Assembly: GCA_964058845.1 (NCBI GenBank)
Contig: CAXKVR010000099.1
Coordinates: 124,001 to 188,000, forward strand
Reading direction: 5' to 3'
Origin: Carex sylvatica
Lineage: Eukaryota; Streptophyta; Magnoliopsida; Poales; Cyperaceae
DNA: 64,000 bases
The translations under genes and the position numbers were made by a program. The notes under the pieces are model-generated. The model was not told the DNA's origin, searched no databases, and was given only the letters and a program-made list of their open reading frames with translations. Of this stretch, positions 47,115 to 59,300 are shown piece after piece. Numbering within the stretch: the first letter of the stretch is position 1; each line of letters begins with the position of its first letter.

Positions 47115-47512
47115 TGAGTGAGGCTACGATATATAGTATACATATTACAGATTTATGTATACTACTAATTTATTTTTAAAAGTTCAAACAATTGATATGA
47201 ACCATTAAACATGATCTTCATATGAAAATGTATTTGAAGATTAAATTTAGTATTTTTTTTCAATATTACTTTTAAATAGGGAGAAAATCACTTAATCTAA
47301 ACATTCTAGATCTCCGAAAGCAACAATTTTCTATCTATTTTTTTTTAAATAATAAAATTATAAATTATATAAAATTTGGTTCCAAATAAGTTTTATATAG
47401 AAATTATATTTAATGGTCGGATAGACTATTTAAATTTTGTAAATAGAGATATAAATCAATAACATGAATCGATTCGTAATGTGCATATTACCAAGTCTCA
47501 CTCTTTTAGTTG
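47115..47512. mobile_element. Degenerate fold-back element (core family 1-like)
   Basis: The ends GAGTGAGGCTACGATATATA and TTACCAAGTCTCACTC form an imperfect inverted pair. The interior keeps a weak form of the core (GAAAATGTATTTGAAGATTA). It is more diverged than the intron 1 copies, so it is older. Confidence 0.5.
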
Positions 47513-48189
47513 TAAAAATGTATCAAATTATATAGATTATACAACAGAAAGCAAATATTTTATTCTGTTAATTCTTAAAATTTTCCGATTGCGGATTTAG
47601 CAATATTGATGAATACATTCTAAAATGTAATATAATATTTTCATTGAATTGGATTTAGAGACCCCTCATATTAAATTGTAAATAAATTTCGTACAGTTAA
47701 AAGACACAATGCGACCTTTTTTTTAAATCTGTAAAAATTTCGTACAGTTATACCAATTTTTTTGGTAAAACTGACCAATTATACTAATAAACTAAGTCAT
47801 ATATTTAAAATATTCTTTCTTCTAATATTGATCAGAATGAAAAAATAGTAAAAAATTTATTTAATAAATATTTAAAATATTTAAGAACTTTTTGAACCTC
47901 CAAATGTTGAATTTGTATATATAATTTATTAAATTTTGTGCAATACATTAGCTCACAATTTATTTTTGTAGGACCGCATTTTTTTAAATATTTAAGAAAT
48001 GGTGCAAGTTTGAAAGCGAATCTCTTATGAATGTTAAATCAGTTGAGTCGTTTAGTTTCACTCTTTAACTTTACTAGAAAAAAAAAATTATGTCAAAAAA
48101 GTTTCGATGTAAAAAAGTTTTTTTTCCCACAAAATAATTAATTAAATGGGCAAAACGATGCGGGAATTGGCCCGGACCTATCTCAGCCG

Positions 48190-48310
48190 GTGCCTATTCG
48201 GGATGGAGCAGGGGCAGTATTATTTATGCTTTGAGATTCGTGCCAGGTTAAAAGAATAATCCTCAACCGTCCGTTTCAATTGTACTCGGTCAGGTAAGCT
48301 CAGGGGATGT
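48190..48310. repeat. Dispersed repeat, family R
   Basis: It contains GGTGCCTATTCGGGA and GCAGTATTATTTATGCTTTG and leads into CCGTCCGTTTCAATT, matching 42963-43110 in the same orientation. Confidence 0.65.
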
Positions 48311-48347
48311 GACTTCGCAGACCATCTCCTTTCCCTTTATTTCGTCT

Positions 48348-49640
48348 CGCACGCAAGTTGTTTGATGATATGCTTGAGCTAACCTACAACCTGATTACTG
48401 CTTACTACCGCTGTCAACAACGGCGGCTCCTCTCTCTACTCAGTTACCTTCAGTCAATACTGCTGAGGCCCTGCCAAACTCGAGTTACATGGAACTGTGC
48501 ACGTTCAGTCCATTGCTTATACAAGACTCTAGATCAAATGCCTCTTAAAGCCATGGAAACCTCTGATGGCACAATGATCAGTCACATTTTACCCCTTTAA
48601 CTGTATATATATCTGGCACTGGCAGCTTGGGAGACTTCTCTGTGCACATATGTAATGCGTATATAAGGTGTTTGATGCTATGCCTAAGACTGCCTTTTTC
48701 ACTCTAGTGTTAAGTTGTACTTCCGCTCTTATCACCATAATTAATTACTCGATGATCTGCCCTTAAAAACTAAAATGATTGTTCAAATGCTTTTCAATCA
48801 AATTTATTACAAAAAATCAAACCTACCTAGTTAACAGCATATACTCTATCATGACTCCTGAGAACCCATAGACACTTATCATTGATTACTTGGAATATAT
48901 AGATATTTGTGTTGGAATGGAATTGCTACCATGGTTAAGTCAAGGCATAACACACCTAAAGAAACGGTCCATAGATGGTTATTTATTTGCTCTCAGCCTC
49001 ACTTTGTGAATCATGATAGCACTTCTTGGTGCGGAATCACATTGCTCTAGAAGTGCTGACAAGCACATTACTAGACCATGTTATATAGCCTTATATTTCT
49101 AGTGTGAGGAAAATAGAGGTTAATCCAAAAGGCCCATGGGTTTATGAGAGTATTTTCTTAAATTGATTAAAATTTTAGCTCTACATATGTTCCAAAGAAG
49201 TTACTTTATACGTCGGTTCCAAATCAGTTTACACTAAGCTAAGAATTTTGTATATTTCTTTTAAGATCCTAACAAGTTCGGTTGACCTCGAGTTAACACA
49301 TTGCCTTTTGAACTAGTTGAATACCCTCTAAATTATGGAAACCAATTTTATATAGGTCATGTTCTTACAGTTTGAGATGCTTATTTATTACATATGCATA
49401 TAGAATAAGGGAGAAGATTAAGATCAGTTTGTACAGCATTCTTAGCATTTTCACGCCCGTCACATCCAAATGTAGAGGTACTCTCCGATCTCCATTAAAG
49501 ATCAGCTAATCTATGGTTTGATGAGGCCCATGGAATGGTAGATGTACTTATATATTCTCCCAAATGACACCTTTAGCTTGTCATACTGTTAGAAGAGAAG
49601 CTCCCTTGCAATTTGGGCAAATGTTGTATTGAATTGCAGC
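48348..49640. repeat. Second inverted duplication, left copy
   Basis: It matches the reverse complement of about 62160-63549, with landmarks GTTTGATGAT, GCTTGAGCTAACCTACAACC and AGAAGAGAAGCTCCCTTGCA. Divergence is much higher than in the PKS arms (many substitutions and indels), so it is older. The two copies flank peptides 5 and 6 and the Copia element. Confidence 0.8.
48358..48600 (+). CDS. Hypothetical 80-residue frame conserved in the second inverted duplication
   Basis: The frame starts MFDDMLELTYNL, continues through SILLRPCQTR and TWNCAR, and ends HILPL. The partner on the minus strand at 63301-63537 has the same start and stop and similar sequence. The two differ by two separate one-codon indels that keep the frame. 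No signal peptide, domain or known family is recognised. It may be a gene fragment or part of a repeat that happens to stay open. Its status as a gene is doubtful. Confidence 0.25.
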   Translation: MFDDMLELTYNLITAYYRCQQRRLLSLLSYLQSILLRPCQTRVTWNCARSVHCLYKTLDQMPLKAMETSDGTMISHILPL

Positions 49641-51146
49641 AAATAGGCTTATGGCAAGGTGGCCCTTACTCCTTTGCTTGTTATATGTAGAAGAAATTTC
49701 TAATTACCATATACCAAGTGCTGCCAAGGAGAACAGCTTAATCGAATATTTTTCTTTTTCTTCGATCACTGCGAAGAAGCAATGGACACCATCACAGGCC
49801 ATATACACTGACAAGAAGAATTTAAGAACTTACCAAATTTGATCCACAATCTAAATGATAGAAAATTCATCTATGACCTTAATTTTGTACCTTCTTTTGT
49901 CAAATATTTTGGCACCAGGATTCCCTCTTTTCAAACTCGTAGTGTACCCAAGCTCATGAACCCACAAATTTTCTATTTCTTATTTGTTAAAGTGTGTGTA
50001 CTTGTTTTAAAAAAAATGTTATAGGCTTATAGTGGAGGGGTTATCCAATCAGCTGTTCTTAATTTGTTACAAACGGCCAGAATTACAAATTGCATCTATC
50101 TCACAAGCTTTCTATCTGTCAAGTTTAGAAAATTGATATAAATTTGTCATTTCCATAGCCACACTGAATTTAATTGTGCACTTCTATTAGAAAATAAACT
50201 TAAAGGACATAGCCTTGAAATTCTATCAACTGTTCAATACTGGTCCTATAAGTGAAGTAGCTTATTGCAGAAGTTGAAATTTTAGTTAGTCAAGTGTAGG
50301 ATTGAGTATTTCAGCATTGACATTGTAATTGTTCTCTCTAAGAACCATATATATATTTTTAGTTTTTAAATTATGCTTTCTGCTGTGCAGTTTTGCAATA
50401 ATCCTATTCTTGGCAATCTTTTAACTGAAGAGAATCAGAAGGTACTCATAAGACCTAGTACTACTATGATCACCTAACACTGCAAGACATGTTCCCATTA
50501 TTTCTTTCTTTATATTACTCTACTGACAAACTTTTATGAATAACTAATTTCAAAGGGTTGACAGATTGGCCCCACACGGCAGCTCCATTGCATAGACCCG
50601 CTGGTGCTCAAGAACTCTTTGACTACCAAGCTTGGTAAAACAACAACATGTTGCTCTAGCTAGTCTCTGTTTTTGTTTGGGAATATTAATCGTATAGGAA
50701 TTTTGTTTTTTTTTTTTGTGTTCGGACTGTTAACTATTTTGTAAAGAGAATACGATATGATATTGTAATTGGTATACATGAAATTTGTTTCCTTCAATCT
50801 TGAAATTATTACAAGTATAATTTAGGTTTTGTTTGGTCTGTACATAAAGTAATTGTTTAGAATTTTTTTTGTTTCAGACTTATGAATCCAAAATTTATAA
50901 CAAATTGTTACGTACGTACTACTCCTACATTAAGGGTTTTACATAATTAAGAAAAAAAACTAAGGGGGCGTAAAGCAAAATTGCAGAAATAAATTAGCTC
51001 CTGTTAAATTTGCAGACAATAGGAAATCTTGATCCGCCATGTTATAGATCACAGATCTACACTTTTTGGTATAAAAACCTGATAGAGAGAGAATGTGGTG
51101 ACCCTTGATTTTCCGTGGCAATGAGAATGTAACTATACAATTTTTA
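49641..51146. other. Intergenic stretch with possible exon remnants
   Basis: Two exon-like pieces with CAG acceptors and GT donors occur near 50391-50440 and 50560-50636, but they do not join to a recognisable protein. The rest shows nothing supported. Confidence 0.3.
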
Positions 51147-52827
51147 CCGACATTTTTATTTTTACCCAATTAAAAAATTATTTTAATAATAATAACCAAG
51201 ATTTAGAAATAATTTTAAAAATACCCAAACCGTGGAATTTTTCCACGGTCCCAAGTTTTTTTTTTTTTTTACAAAACAAAAATTTGTATTTCTTTTTTAT
51301 TTTTTTTTATGAAAATATTAGAAATGTTGGATATATTTCTTTGAAAATAGATGAAATACAATACAATTTGATTTATTAGAAAGACTGTAACAAATAACCC
51401 GATTAATATTTTTCAGGCCGGATTTTTCACGGCTGTAAGAAAAATTAAAATATTTCATTATGTGTTATTATAAAAAAATAAAAATGCATGGATTCTGAGT
51501 TATTGATCCCGTTCAAAAGTCACTTCTAGGTAATATAAAAATTATTGTGATCCTTCTAGTACATTTAATTTATAAAAAGTTGTATCTATTTTGAGAATTC
51601 TTTTTAAATAACAATCATTAAATAACTTAAAGTTTCTATTTTTTTCTAAAATAGATACAACTTTTTATAAATTAAATGTACTAGAAGGATCACAATAATT
51701 TCTATATTACCTAGAAGTGACTTTTGAACTGGGATCAATAACTCAGAATCCATGCATTTTTTTTTACAATAACACATAATGAAATATATTAATTTTTCTT
51801 ACAGCTGCGAAAAATTCGGCTTGAAAAATATTGATCGGGTTATTTGTTACAGTCTTTCTAATAAATCAAATTGTATTGTATTCCATCTATTTTCAAAAAA
51901 AATATTCAACATTTCTAATATTTCAATACAAAAAAAAAATTATGTTTTGATAAAAAAAAACGGTTGTTGAATTCATTGAAGTCGGTAACTGATTTTGATT
52001 TTTTTTTTTTAACAAAACAGAATTTTTTATTTTTTATTTTTTTGTATTGAAATATTAGAAATGTTGAATATATTTATTTGAAAATAGATGGAATACAATA
52101 CAATTTAATTTATTAGAAATACTGTAACAAATAACCCTATCAATATTTTTCAAGCCGAATTTTTCGCGTCTGTAAGAAAAATTAATATATTTTATTATGT
52201 ATTATTGTAAAAAAATGAAAATGCATGCATTCTGAGTTATTGATTCCGGTTCAAAAGTCACTTCTATGTAATATAGAAATTATTGTGATCCTTCTAGTAC
52301 ATTTAATTTATAAAAAATTGTATCTATTTTAAAAAAAAATAAAAAATTTAAGTTATTTAATGATTGTTATTCAAAAAGAATTCTCAAAATAGAAACAATT
52401 TTTTATAAATTAGATGTACTAGAAGGATCACAATAATTTATATATTACCTAGAAGTGACTTTTGAACTGGGATCAATAACTCAGAATCCATGCATTTTTA
52501 TTTTTTTACAATAACACATAATGAAATATATTAATTTTTCTTACGGCCGCGAAAAATTCAGCCTGAAAAATATTGATCGGGTTATTTGTTACAGTCTTTC
52601 TAATAAATCAAATTGTATTGTATTCCATCTATTTTCAAAGAAATATATCCAACATTTCTAATATTTTCATAAAATAAAATAAAATAAAAATTTATGTTTT
52701 GTAAAAAAAAAAAAAAAACTTGGAACCGTGTAATTTTTTCACGGTTTGGGTATTTTTAAAATTATTTCTAAACCTTGGTTTTTATTATTAAAATAATTTT
52801 TTAATTGGGTAAAAATAAAAATGTCGG
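51147..52827. mobile_element. Compound fold-back element with four alternating arms
   Basis: The outer inverted ends are CCGACATTTTTATTTTTACC and its complement near 52808-52827, each followed by a CCGTGGAATTTTTCCACGG-like palindrome. Inside, a block of about 330 bp with landmarks GTGATCCTTCTAGTACATTT and TCAAAAGTCACTTCTA occurs four times in alternating orientation (about 51300-51625, 51640-51950, 52030-52350 and 52375-52680). The arrangement is a tandem dimer of a fold-back unit within one pair of ends. No transposase is present. Short Asn/Lys/Ile-rich frames in it are not genes. Confidence 0.82.
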
Positions 52828-54102
52828 ATTTTTCTGAGTAGCATTAATTATTTTAAGCCCGTTCTACAACAAAAGGCGCTTGCAACGTGGTTAGCAGCAT
52901 ATTTCTCGCAACATAAAGTTCAATTAAAAAGTTAAAAAATGACCCAACAATAAATTACTAGATAAAACGATTCATTTACCTTCCAGTTGTTTATTTGGGT
53001 AGATCGAACGGCACAAAAGGCGTGCTGTGTTGCCCATTGTGGCCCATTAGCTGATCAGACGATTCATCCCGTTCGTCCGATGTGGTCCAGTAACTCAACT
53101 TGTGTGTTTAGATCTGACCGTCCTATCATTGTTCCGATCAATACGATCCGAGATGAAATGCAGAGTCTCTTTCATAATCGTGCAAGAGCAGATCGGACAG
53201 TCTGAATCCAAACACAAAATTTAAGTTACTTTCGGGCTTCTCAATCAGCTGGGGCGTGGGCCCCACCACGTGAGGCTGATAGGTTTTCTTGGTTGGTCGG
53301 CTGCGAGCCTGCGACAAGTTGAAATGCTTGTGAATTTACAGTTTATTGATTTAACAATTTTTACCCGTTATACATATGTTTCCACAGATCGCGCTTTTGA
53401 AAACTTAAGGAATGATAAAAACAATCTGTATTGTCTATTCATGATCTGTACGCATCTTGACGATAAATGAACGTCTCGGATCACTTCATAACCAAGGCAT
53501 GATGGAGGGACAAGTATTAGCTAATATTATATATATACTTAGTATCACACTGTCCGTTATTATATGTTAAGATAAGAAATTGAGCATCTTATTTTAATTA
53601 GGGATGTTATTTAACAGAGCATTTTTTGGGGACTCAGGGCGTTGTTAATTTACTGTTTAGTTTTTTTGCAACATATTGTTTGATTGCAACAAATTTTAAA
53701 TCGATCACAATTAAATTACTGATATCAAATGATGGACTATAATAAGTCTATAATATGGAGATTTTACCACAATTGTAACTATATGAAATAAATAAATAAA
53801 AAATATCCTATGAATAGGTGCAAGTTATAATAATCTCAATTCTGTTGTACATCTTCTATCAAAAGAAAATTTCCCTATAGGTGCATGACTATTTTACAGT
53901 TTAGTTTTTGGCAACATTTTTTTTTATAATAATAAAATTCAAATCGTTGGATGGAACTATTATTTTTCTCGATATTAACTGCATGAATAATTTGGTGCGA
54001 TCTACAAACTTGTAAAAACAAAATTATATTTTTTAAAATTAACGCAAATAATAAACAAGTGATACTTAATTTAAGAACCAAAGTACAATATTTTAAAGTC
54101 TT
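52828..54102. other. Intergenic stretch, no gene recognised
   Basis: A locally more GC-rich patch at 52985-53290 has a 72-residue open frame with no recognised domain. The remainder is AT-rich with nothing supported. Confidence 0.45.
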
Positions 54103-54267
54103 AAATTGTTCATACAATCCTCGATGCAGATCGAACGGTTTGGATCCGATTTTCAATAAAATTTGTCCAAAACCAAATTCTTTTCCCAAGTACATGCGAC
54201 CCAGTATGCTAGTGTTGTCCTTACTAAAATAAGTTATTCACAGATTAAAAATTTTGACAACCATCTC

Positions 54268-54276
54268 TATATATAA
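54268..54276 (+). promoter_or_regulatory. TATA box of peptide gene 5
   Basis: TATATATAA lies 102 bases upstream of the ATG, the same spacing as in peptide gene 4. Confidence 0.55.
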
Positions 54277-54369
54277 TTAGTTTTGTTTTGTCTTTCTTCT
54301 CTCACGGATATAACTTCACAATAAAACTTAATTAAGCTTCTAGTTTCCATCAGCAATTACATACTTGCA

Positions 54370-54525
54370 ATGAAGGATTTGAGGAGGGAAATTCTCTTGA
54401 TCATGGTCATAATAGTCTCCATTTTCTTGTCTATGTTGTTAGGAACATGCTTAGGAGCACCGGTTCCTGCCAGCCTTGTTTGCAATCCTAAGACTGGCGA
54501 GGGCCACAATCCACACCATGATTAA
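54370..54525 (+). CDS. Small secreted peptide 5, N-P-H-H-D ending, second Cys replaced by Gly
   Basis: A 51-residue product starts MKDLRREILLIMVIIVSIF with the same signal segment as peptide 4. The mature part is about 21 residues and ends VCNPKTGEGHNPHHD. Its end shows the original relation of this pair to peptides 1 and 3 (Pro-His-His), but the second Cys of the signature is Gly (TGT to GGC), which would prevent a C-x6-C disulfide. It is either a diverging paralogue or an early pseudogene; promoter and frame are otherwise sound. Function unknown. Confidence 0.6.
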   Translation: MKDLRREILLIMVIIVSIFLSMLLGTCLGAPVPASLVCNPKTGEGHNPHHD

Positions 54526-55654
54526 CAGTGTCGGTATAGATGGTCAATTTGATCGGTGGTTGCTCTTCAAAAAGGTGCCATTTATTGTATTATTGTCTTT
54601 TCTTTTCTTTTTATCTATTCTGTATTTCTGTATGAATGAGTTCTTGCTGCTCATGGTCGATGTCTTATTACATTATCAAGTTTGAAGGATGGATAAATGA
54701 TCTTTAAAATTGTATTTTGGTTACCATTATTATTATTTTTATTTTTTTGAGAAAAAAATGTGGATCATGTCCACATTTAATTTCATTAAGATAGTTACAA
54801 AAGTTTTGTGACAGGATTACAAGAGTTAAAATAATACTCGATACATTTGAGCAATTAAAGTGAACGAAAAACATAATAGAAATGAAATAAATAAAGAGTC
54901 GAAAGTTTCAAAAATCCAAACTAAATAAATCAGAAATTTAGCTAAATGCCAGTATTGTCATCCTCTATGTGCCTGCTTCCTTCCCCCATCTTCACTGATC
55001 ACTGTTGCCTTGATTTCTTCTCTGTACCGTATGCCTTTCTGTACCAGTCCTGGTACCAGTTGCATAGTTTGTAGCAGTTGAGATGGCTTGCTGTACCAAT
55101 CCTGTTACCGTTATTATTTTTCTCCTCTTTGCTACAAGCTATAGTTGAGAGAGTAAATAATTCTTCATTACACTTTATGCATTATAGATGATTAGTATTA
55201 ATTTAAAAATGTAAAGAAATAAATAAATCCAAAATGACCTTGTATGTATATATTAACTGATCGATTTCAATTTTGTGTTGTACTTTCACGCAAAGGCAAT
55301 ATTGGTTTGTTTTATAATAGCCCACTAACTCCTGTTATAATTAAGACCCCCCCAAAAAAAAAAAAAAGAAGAAGAGGATTTTGGTCCTTTTAAGTTAATA
55401 TAAAGTAGGTTGCGATTCTAATGTTGTTTTTTTATGGGCTACCTTTGGTCTGATTTCCCTAGAAGGCCCTAGTAAATACGTGGAGAATTTCTGGGTCTTT
55501 CAGCACAAGCCACTGTCATATATCGGTACCTTCCAAAATCTCATTTAAACTTTGTTCACTTTTCAAAGTCTTGATCTTTTATTCTTTAAGTCCTGGTACT
55601 CAATCGGTCTTCACACGGCATCGGAAGATATACACATTCACTTGCAATTAATAA
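54526..55654. other. Intergenic stretch, no gene recognised
   Basis: It contains a repeated CTGTACCAGTCCTGGTACC-like patch at 55025-55115 and AT-rich filler. No supported gene is seen. Confidence 0.45.
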
Positions 55655-55710
55655 AAAGCTTATACAAGCATCAATTTTACAGAAAGCTTATACAAGCATC
55701 AATTTTACAG
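55655..55710 (+). repeat. Perfect 28-bp tandem repeat in the peptide 6 leader
   Basis: The 28-base unit starting AAAGCTTATACAAGCATC occurs twice without mismatch, ending 20 bases before the start codon at 55731. Confidence 0.9.
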
Positions 55711-55730
55711 AGTATCTAACAATTAACAAA

Positions 55731-55955
55731 ATGAAGAGAGAGATGCAAAACCCGCTCAGTGTACTTCCTATTGTCATCCTCCTTTTCTTTTCAACCGCAC
55801 CAACAAGCTCGGTCGCACGAGGACCCATTCAGTGGATCTCTCCACCCGATCACTGCTACTCAAAAGTGGAGGTTTGTCCACCGCCAGCTACCCCTCAACT
55901 TGGAGAAACTACCAGCACTTCTGATCCACCAGATCAAGCAATTGATCAACCTTAG
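55731..55955 (+). CDS. Small secreted peptide 6, C-x6-C-x-x-P type with Pro/Thr-rich tail
   Basis: A 74-residue product starts MKREMQNPLSVLPIVILLFF. The hydrophobic segment is followed by S-S-V-A-R, matching the S-T-M-A-R and S-S-M-A-R cleavage region of peptides 1 and 3. The mature part carries HCYSKVEVCPPP (C-x6-C-x-x-P, the spacing of peptide 4) and then an acidic, Pro/Thr/Ser-rich tail of about 25 residues. The ATG at 55743 is a weaker alternative start. AATAAA lies at 56147. It is the most diverged family member seen and lacks the Pro-His-His end. Grouping it with the others is inference from spacing and the cleavage motif. Function unknown. Confidence 0.62.
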   Translation: MKREMQNPLSVLPIVILLFFSTAPTSSVARGPIQWISPPDHCYSKVEVCPPPATPQLGETTSTSDPPDQAIDQP

Positions 55956-56302
55956 TAAATGAAGGATATATGATCGGTACGGTCAGACAGATTATCTTAA
56001 TATGGTAGCAAGTATGTCGGTATGATGATATCAACTACTATTTATGTTTTTCTTTTTTCTTTTTATTTGCTAGTAAATTGGTACTCGTCAGTATTGGGAA
56101 AGATGTTGTACATATCTTTATCGCAGAATTGAAATATAATTGTTGAAATAAAAATGGTCTTTGTGTGTGCGCATGTCGAATTAAGTAGCTGAAGTCTTTA
56201 CAAGTTTCTTCTTCTTCTTTCTCCCCTACAGGTGTTTCAATTTCCTCCCCTTTTTTTTTCCTAAACTTTAAATTGTAGCTGTCGTTTAAACAGGCTATAT
56301 AT

Positions 56303-59300
56303 TGAATCTGAGGGGATAAAATTATATTTCTCTTGCTACAAAAAGCCTATTTATAATTACAAAGGCTCAATATAGCCATTTGTACTATTTTTCTATTTAT
56401 GATAACGACGGTACACATTACCGTTTTATTTATTTCTATTTTTGGTACTTAATCTAAAAACTTGGATCTTAGATTAATAGTCGATGATGATGATTCTGAG
56501 ATCAATCTTCAACACTCTCCCCTCAAGTTAGAATTGTAAATGTCAAATAATCCTAGCTTGTTTGTAATGTTCTCAAGTGGTTTCGGTTCTAGTCCCTTAG
56601 TGAAGATGTCGGCTAATTGATTCTCACTTCGAATAAAGGGTGTCTCAATTTCTTTTGCTTGCACCTTTTATCTGATGAAATGGCAATCGACTTCTGTGTT
56701 TAGTTCGCTCATGAAATATGAGATTTGACGCAATGTGTCGTGCCGAGTTGTTATCGCAATACATCTTCATGGGTTGATCATACATGATACCCATATCTTT
56801 CAGTAATTGCTTGAGCCATACTAGTTCACTCGCGGTTGATGTCATGGCGTGATACTCCGCTGCCGCAGTTGATCTTGCCACGACATTTTGTTTCTTGCTT
56901 TTCCATGTAACTAAATTTCTGCCTACAAACGTGCAAAAATCGGTAGTAAATTTTCTATCAAAACTTCTGGTCCAGTCTGCATCAGAATAGCCACATATAT
57001 TGTTAGAGTTGTTGTTTTTCATCCAAATACCTTTACCGGAGTTTCCTTTTCAATATCTCAAAATTCTATTCACGGCTTCTAAGTGTGGGGTTCTAGGTGA
57101 GTGCATAAATTTACTTATTTGACTTATGAAAAAAGAAATATCCGGATGAGTCACCGTTAGGTATATTAATTTTCTTACAAGTCTTTGAAATTGGTTTATA
57201 TCTTCTAATTGTTCACCATCCTCAATGTTTAATTTACACTTGTAATCTATTGGTGTTGAGATCGGTTTACAACCTATTTTACCGGTCTCTTTTAACAAGT
57301 CAATTGTGTATTTTCTTTGTGAAATAAAAAGACCCTTCTTTGAGCAAACTACTTCTATTCCTAAAAAATATTTTAGATATCCTAAATCTTTAATGTCAAA
57401 ATTTTATTTTAATTTTATTTTGAATTTTTTAATTTCTTCTAAATTATTTCCGGTGATTATGATATCATCTACATATACCAAAATTAGAGTAGTGTTGGTT
57501 GCATTATGATTTCTAAACAAGGAATGGTCGGCACTACTAATGTTAAAACCACAAGAAATTAAATAAGATCTAAGTTTGCCATACCATGCCCGTGGAGATT
57601 GCTTCAATCCGTAGATTGATTTATTTAGCCTACAAGCCATGTTAGAGTCGGTTTCCAATTTATGATCGGGTGGTAATATCATATACACCTCCTCTTCAAG
57701 TGTTCCTTGAAGGAAAGTATTTTTAACATTCATTTGGTAAAGGTCTCAACCATTGTTTACCACAATAGAAAATAAAATTCTAACGGTATTCATTTTTGTG
57801 ACCGGTGCAAAAGTCTTGTTATAATCAATACCATAGGTTTGGGTAAATCCTTTTGCTAGTAGTCTTGCCTTATACTGTTTTATAGTGCCGTCACTTTTAT
57901 ACTTGATTTTGTATACCCATTTACAACCAACGGATTTTTTGTGTTTTGGTAATAAAATAATTTTCCAAGTTTTATTTTTTTCTAAGGCGTATAGTTCTTC
58001 CTTCATGGCTTGTGACCAAATTGAATTTTCAATGGCTTCTTGATAATTCTTTGGCTCTAACTCATTTTCAATACAAGTGAAAAATGCATGGTATTCGGGT
58101 GCAATTTTGTCATAAGAGATAAATTTTTTCTATTGGATATTGTACCGTGTAGGTTACATAATCTCTAAGTTTAGTGGATGGTTGTAGTACCCTAGATGAC
58201 TTTCTAACAATTCGATCATCTTCTAATTCAATCTCACTTTCATTTGTACCATTGTTGATTTCATGAATTTCTACCTCATGATTATTTATTTCAACTTGAT
58301 TATGAGTTGAATCAAGGTTTTGGTTATCTATGCAAGGTAGTACCATATTAAATTGGTCATTTGGATATGTTTGGTTAATTTTCTCTTTTTCTTTAAAATA
58401 AGGTTCACCCTCCCAAAAAATGACATTTCTAGATACAAATATTTTTTTATTAATTGAATCATAACATTTGTAACTTTTTTTGTAATGTGAGTATCCTAAA
58501 AATATAGTTTTTTGAGATACAAAATCAAGTTTATATTTTTCTTTTAATATGCACAAAACTTGTGCATCCAAATACTTTTATATGATCATAAGTATTTTTT
58601 TTCTTGATAGAGAATTTCTAATGGACTCTTGTTTTTTAGAACTAAACTTGGCAATCTATTAATTAGATGTGTGGCACAAAGTATGGCATCCGACCAATAA
58701 ATTTTTGGAACGTTATTTTGAAATAATAACGAACGTGTCATTTCTAATATATGTCTATTTTTTCTTTCCGATACTCCGTTTTGTTCGGAAGTATTTATGC
58801 AAGTTGTTAATGTATAATTCATTTTTCTTTAAATAGAATTGAGAAATTTTTGTTTATAAATTCTGTTCCGTTATCCGACCTAAAGATTTTAAGTTTTGCG
58901 TTGAATTGATTTTCTATAAGACATAGAAACTCCTTAAAATAATTAAACACTTCATCCTTGGATTGAAGTAAATATAACCAAGTGGTTCTAGAAAAATCAT
59001 CAATAAATATAACAAAATATTTAAATCCATTATGTGAGATAGTTGGGACCGGTTTTCATATATCAGAGTGGATCAAATCAAACATAGCTTCACTTTTGCT
59101 AGTGGAAAGTGAAAAAGGAAGTTTTGTTTATTTTGCTAACTTACATGTTTCACAACTAATACAATTAAAAAAATTTAATTCTAGAACACTATTCAAAATC
59201 TTGTCGGATGGATGCCCAAGTCTCTTATGCCATAAATCAAAATTAATGGATTTTGCGGAAGCACAAAGTAATTGTTTTGATTGCAAAAGATAGTGTCCAT

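Larger units (their letters stand above)
46127..48347. other. Intergenic stretch, no gene recognised
   Basis: AT-rich sequence holding a degenerate fold-back element at 47115-47512 and a family R repeat at about 48190-48310. No coding sequence or RNA gene is supported. Confidence 0.5.
54103..54525. repeat. Peptide 5 unit, direct duplicate of 42469-42933
   Basis: Promoter, leader and coding frame match the peptide 4 unit. The leader piece CACAATAAAACTTAATTAAG occurs only once here, upstream, so the second occurrence in the peptide 4 unit is a later local duplication. Confidence 0.85.

Noticed and set aside
55759..55962. Alternative +1 frame overlapping peptide 6
   Set aside because: Starts inside the signal-peptide coding region and has neither a leader nor the family cysteine spacing.
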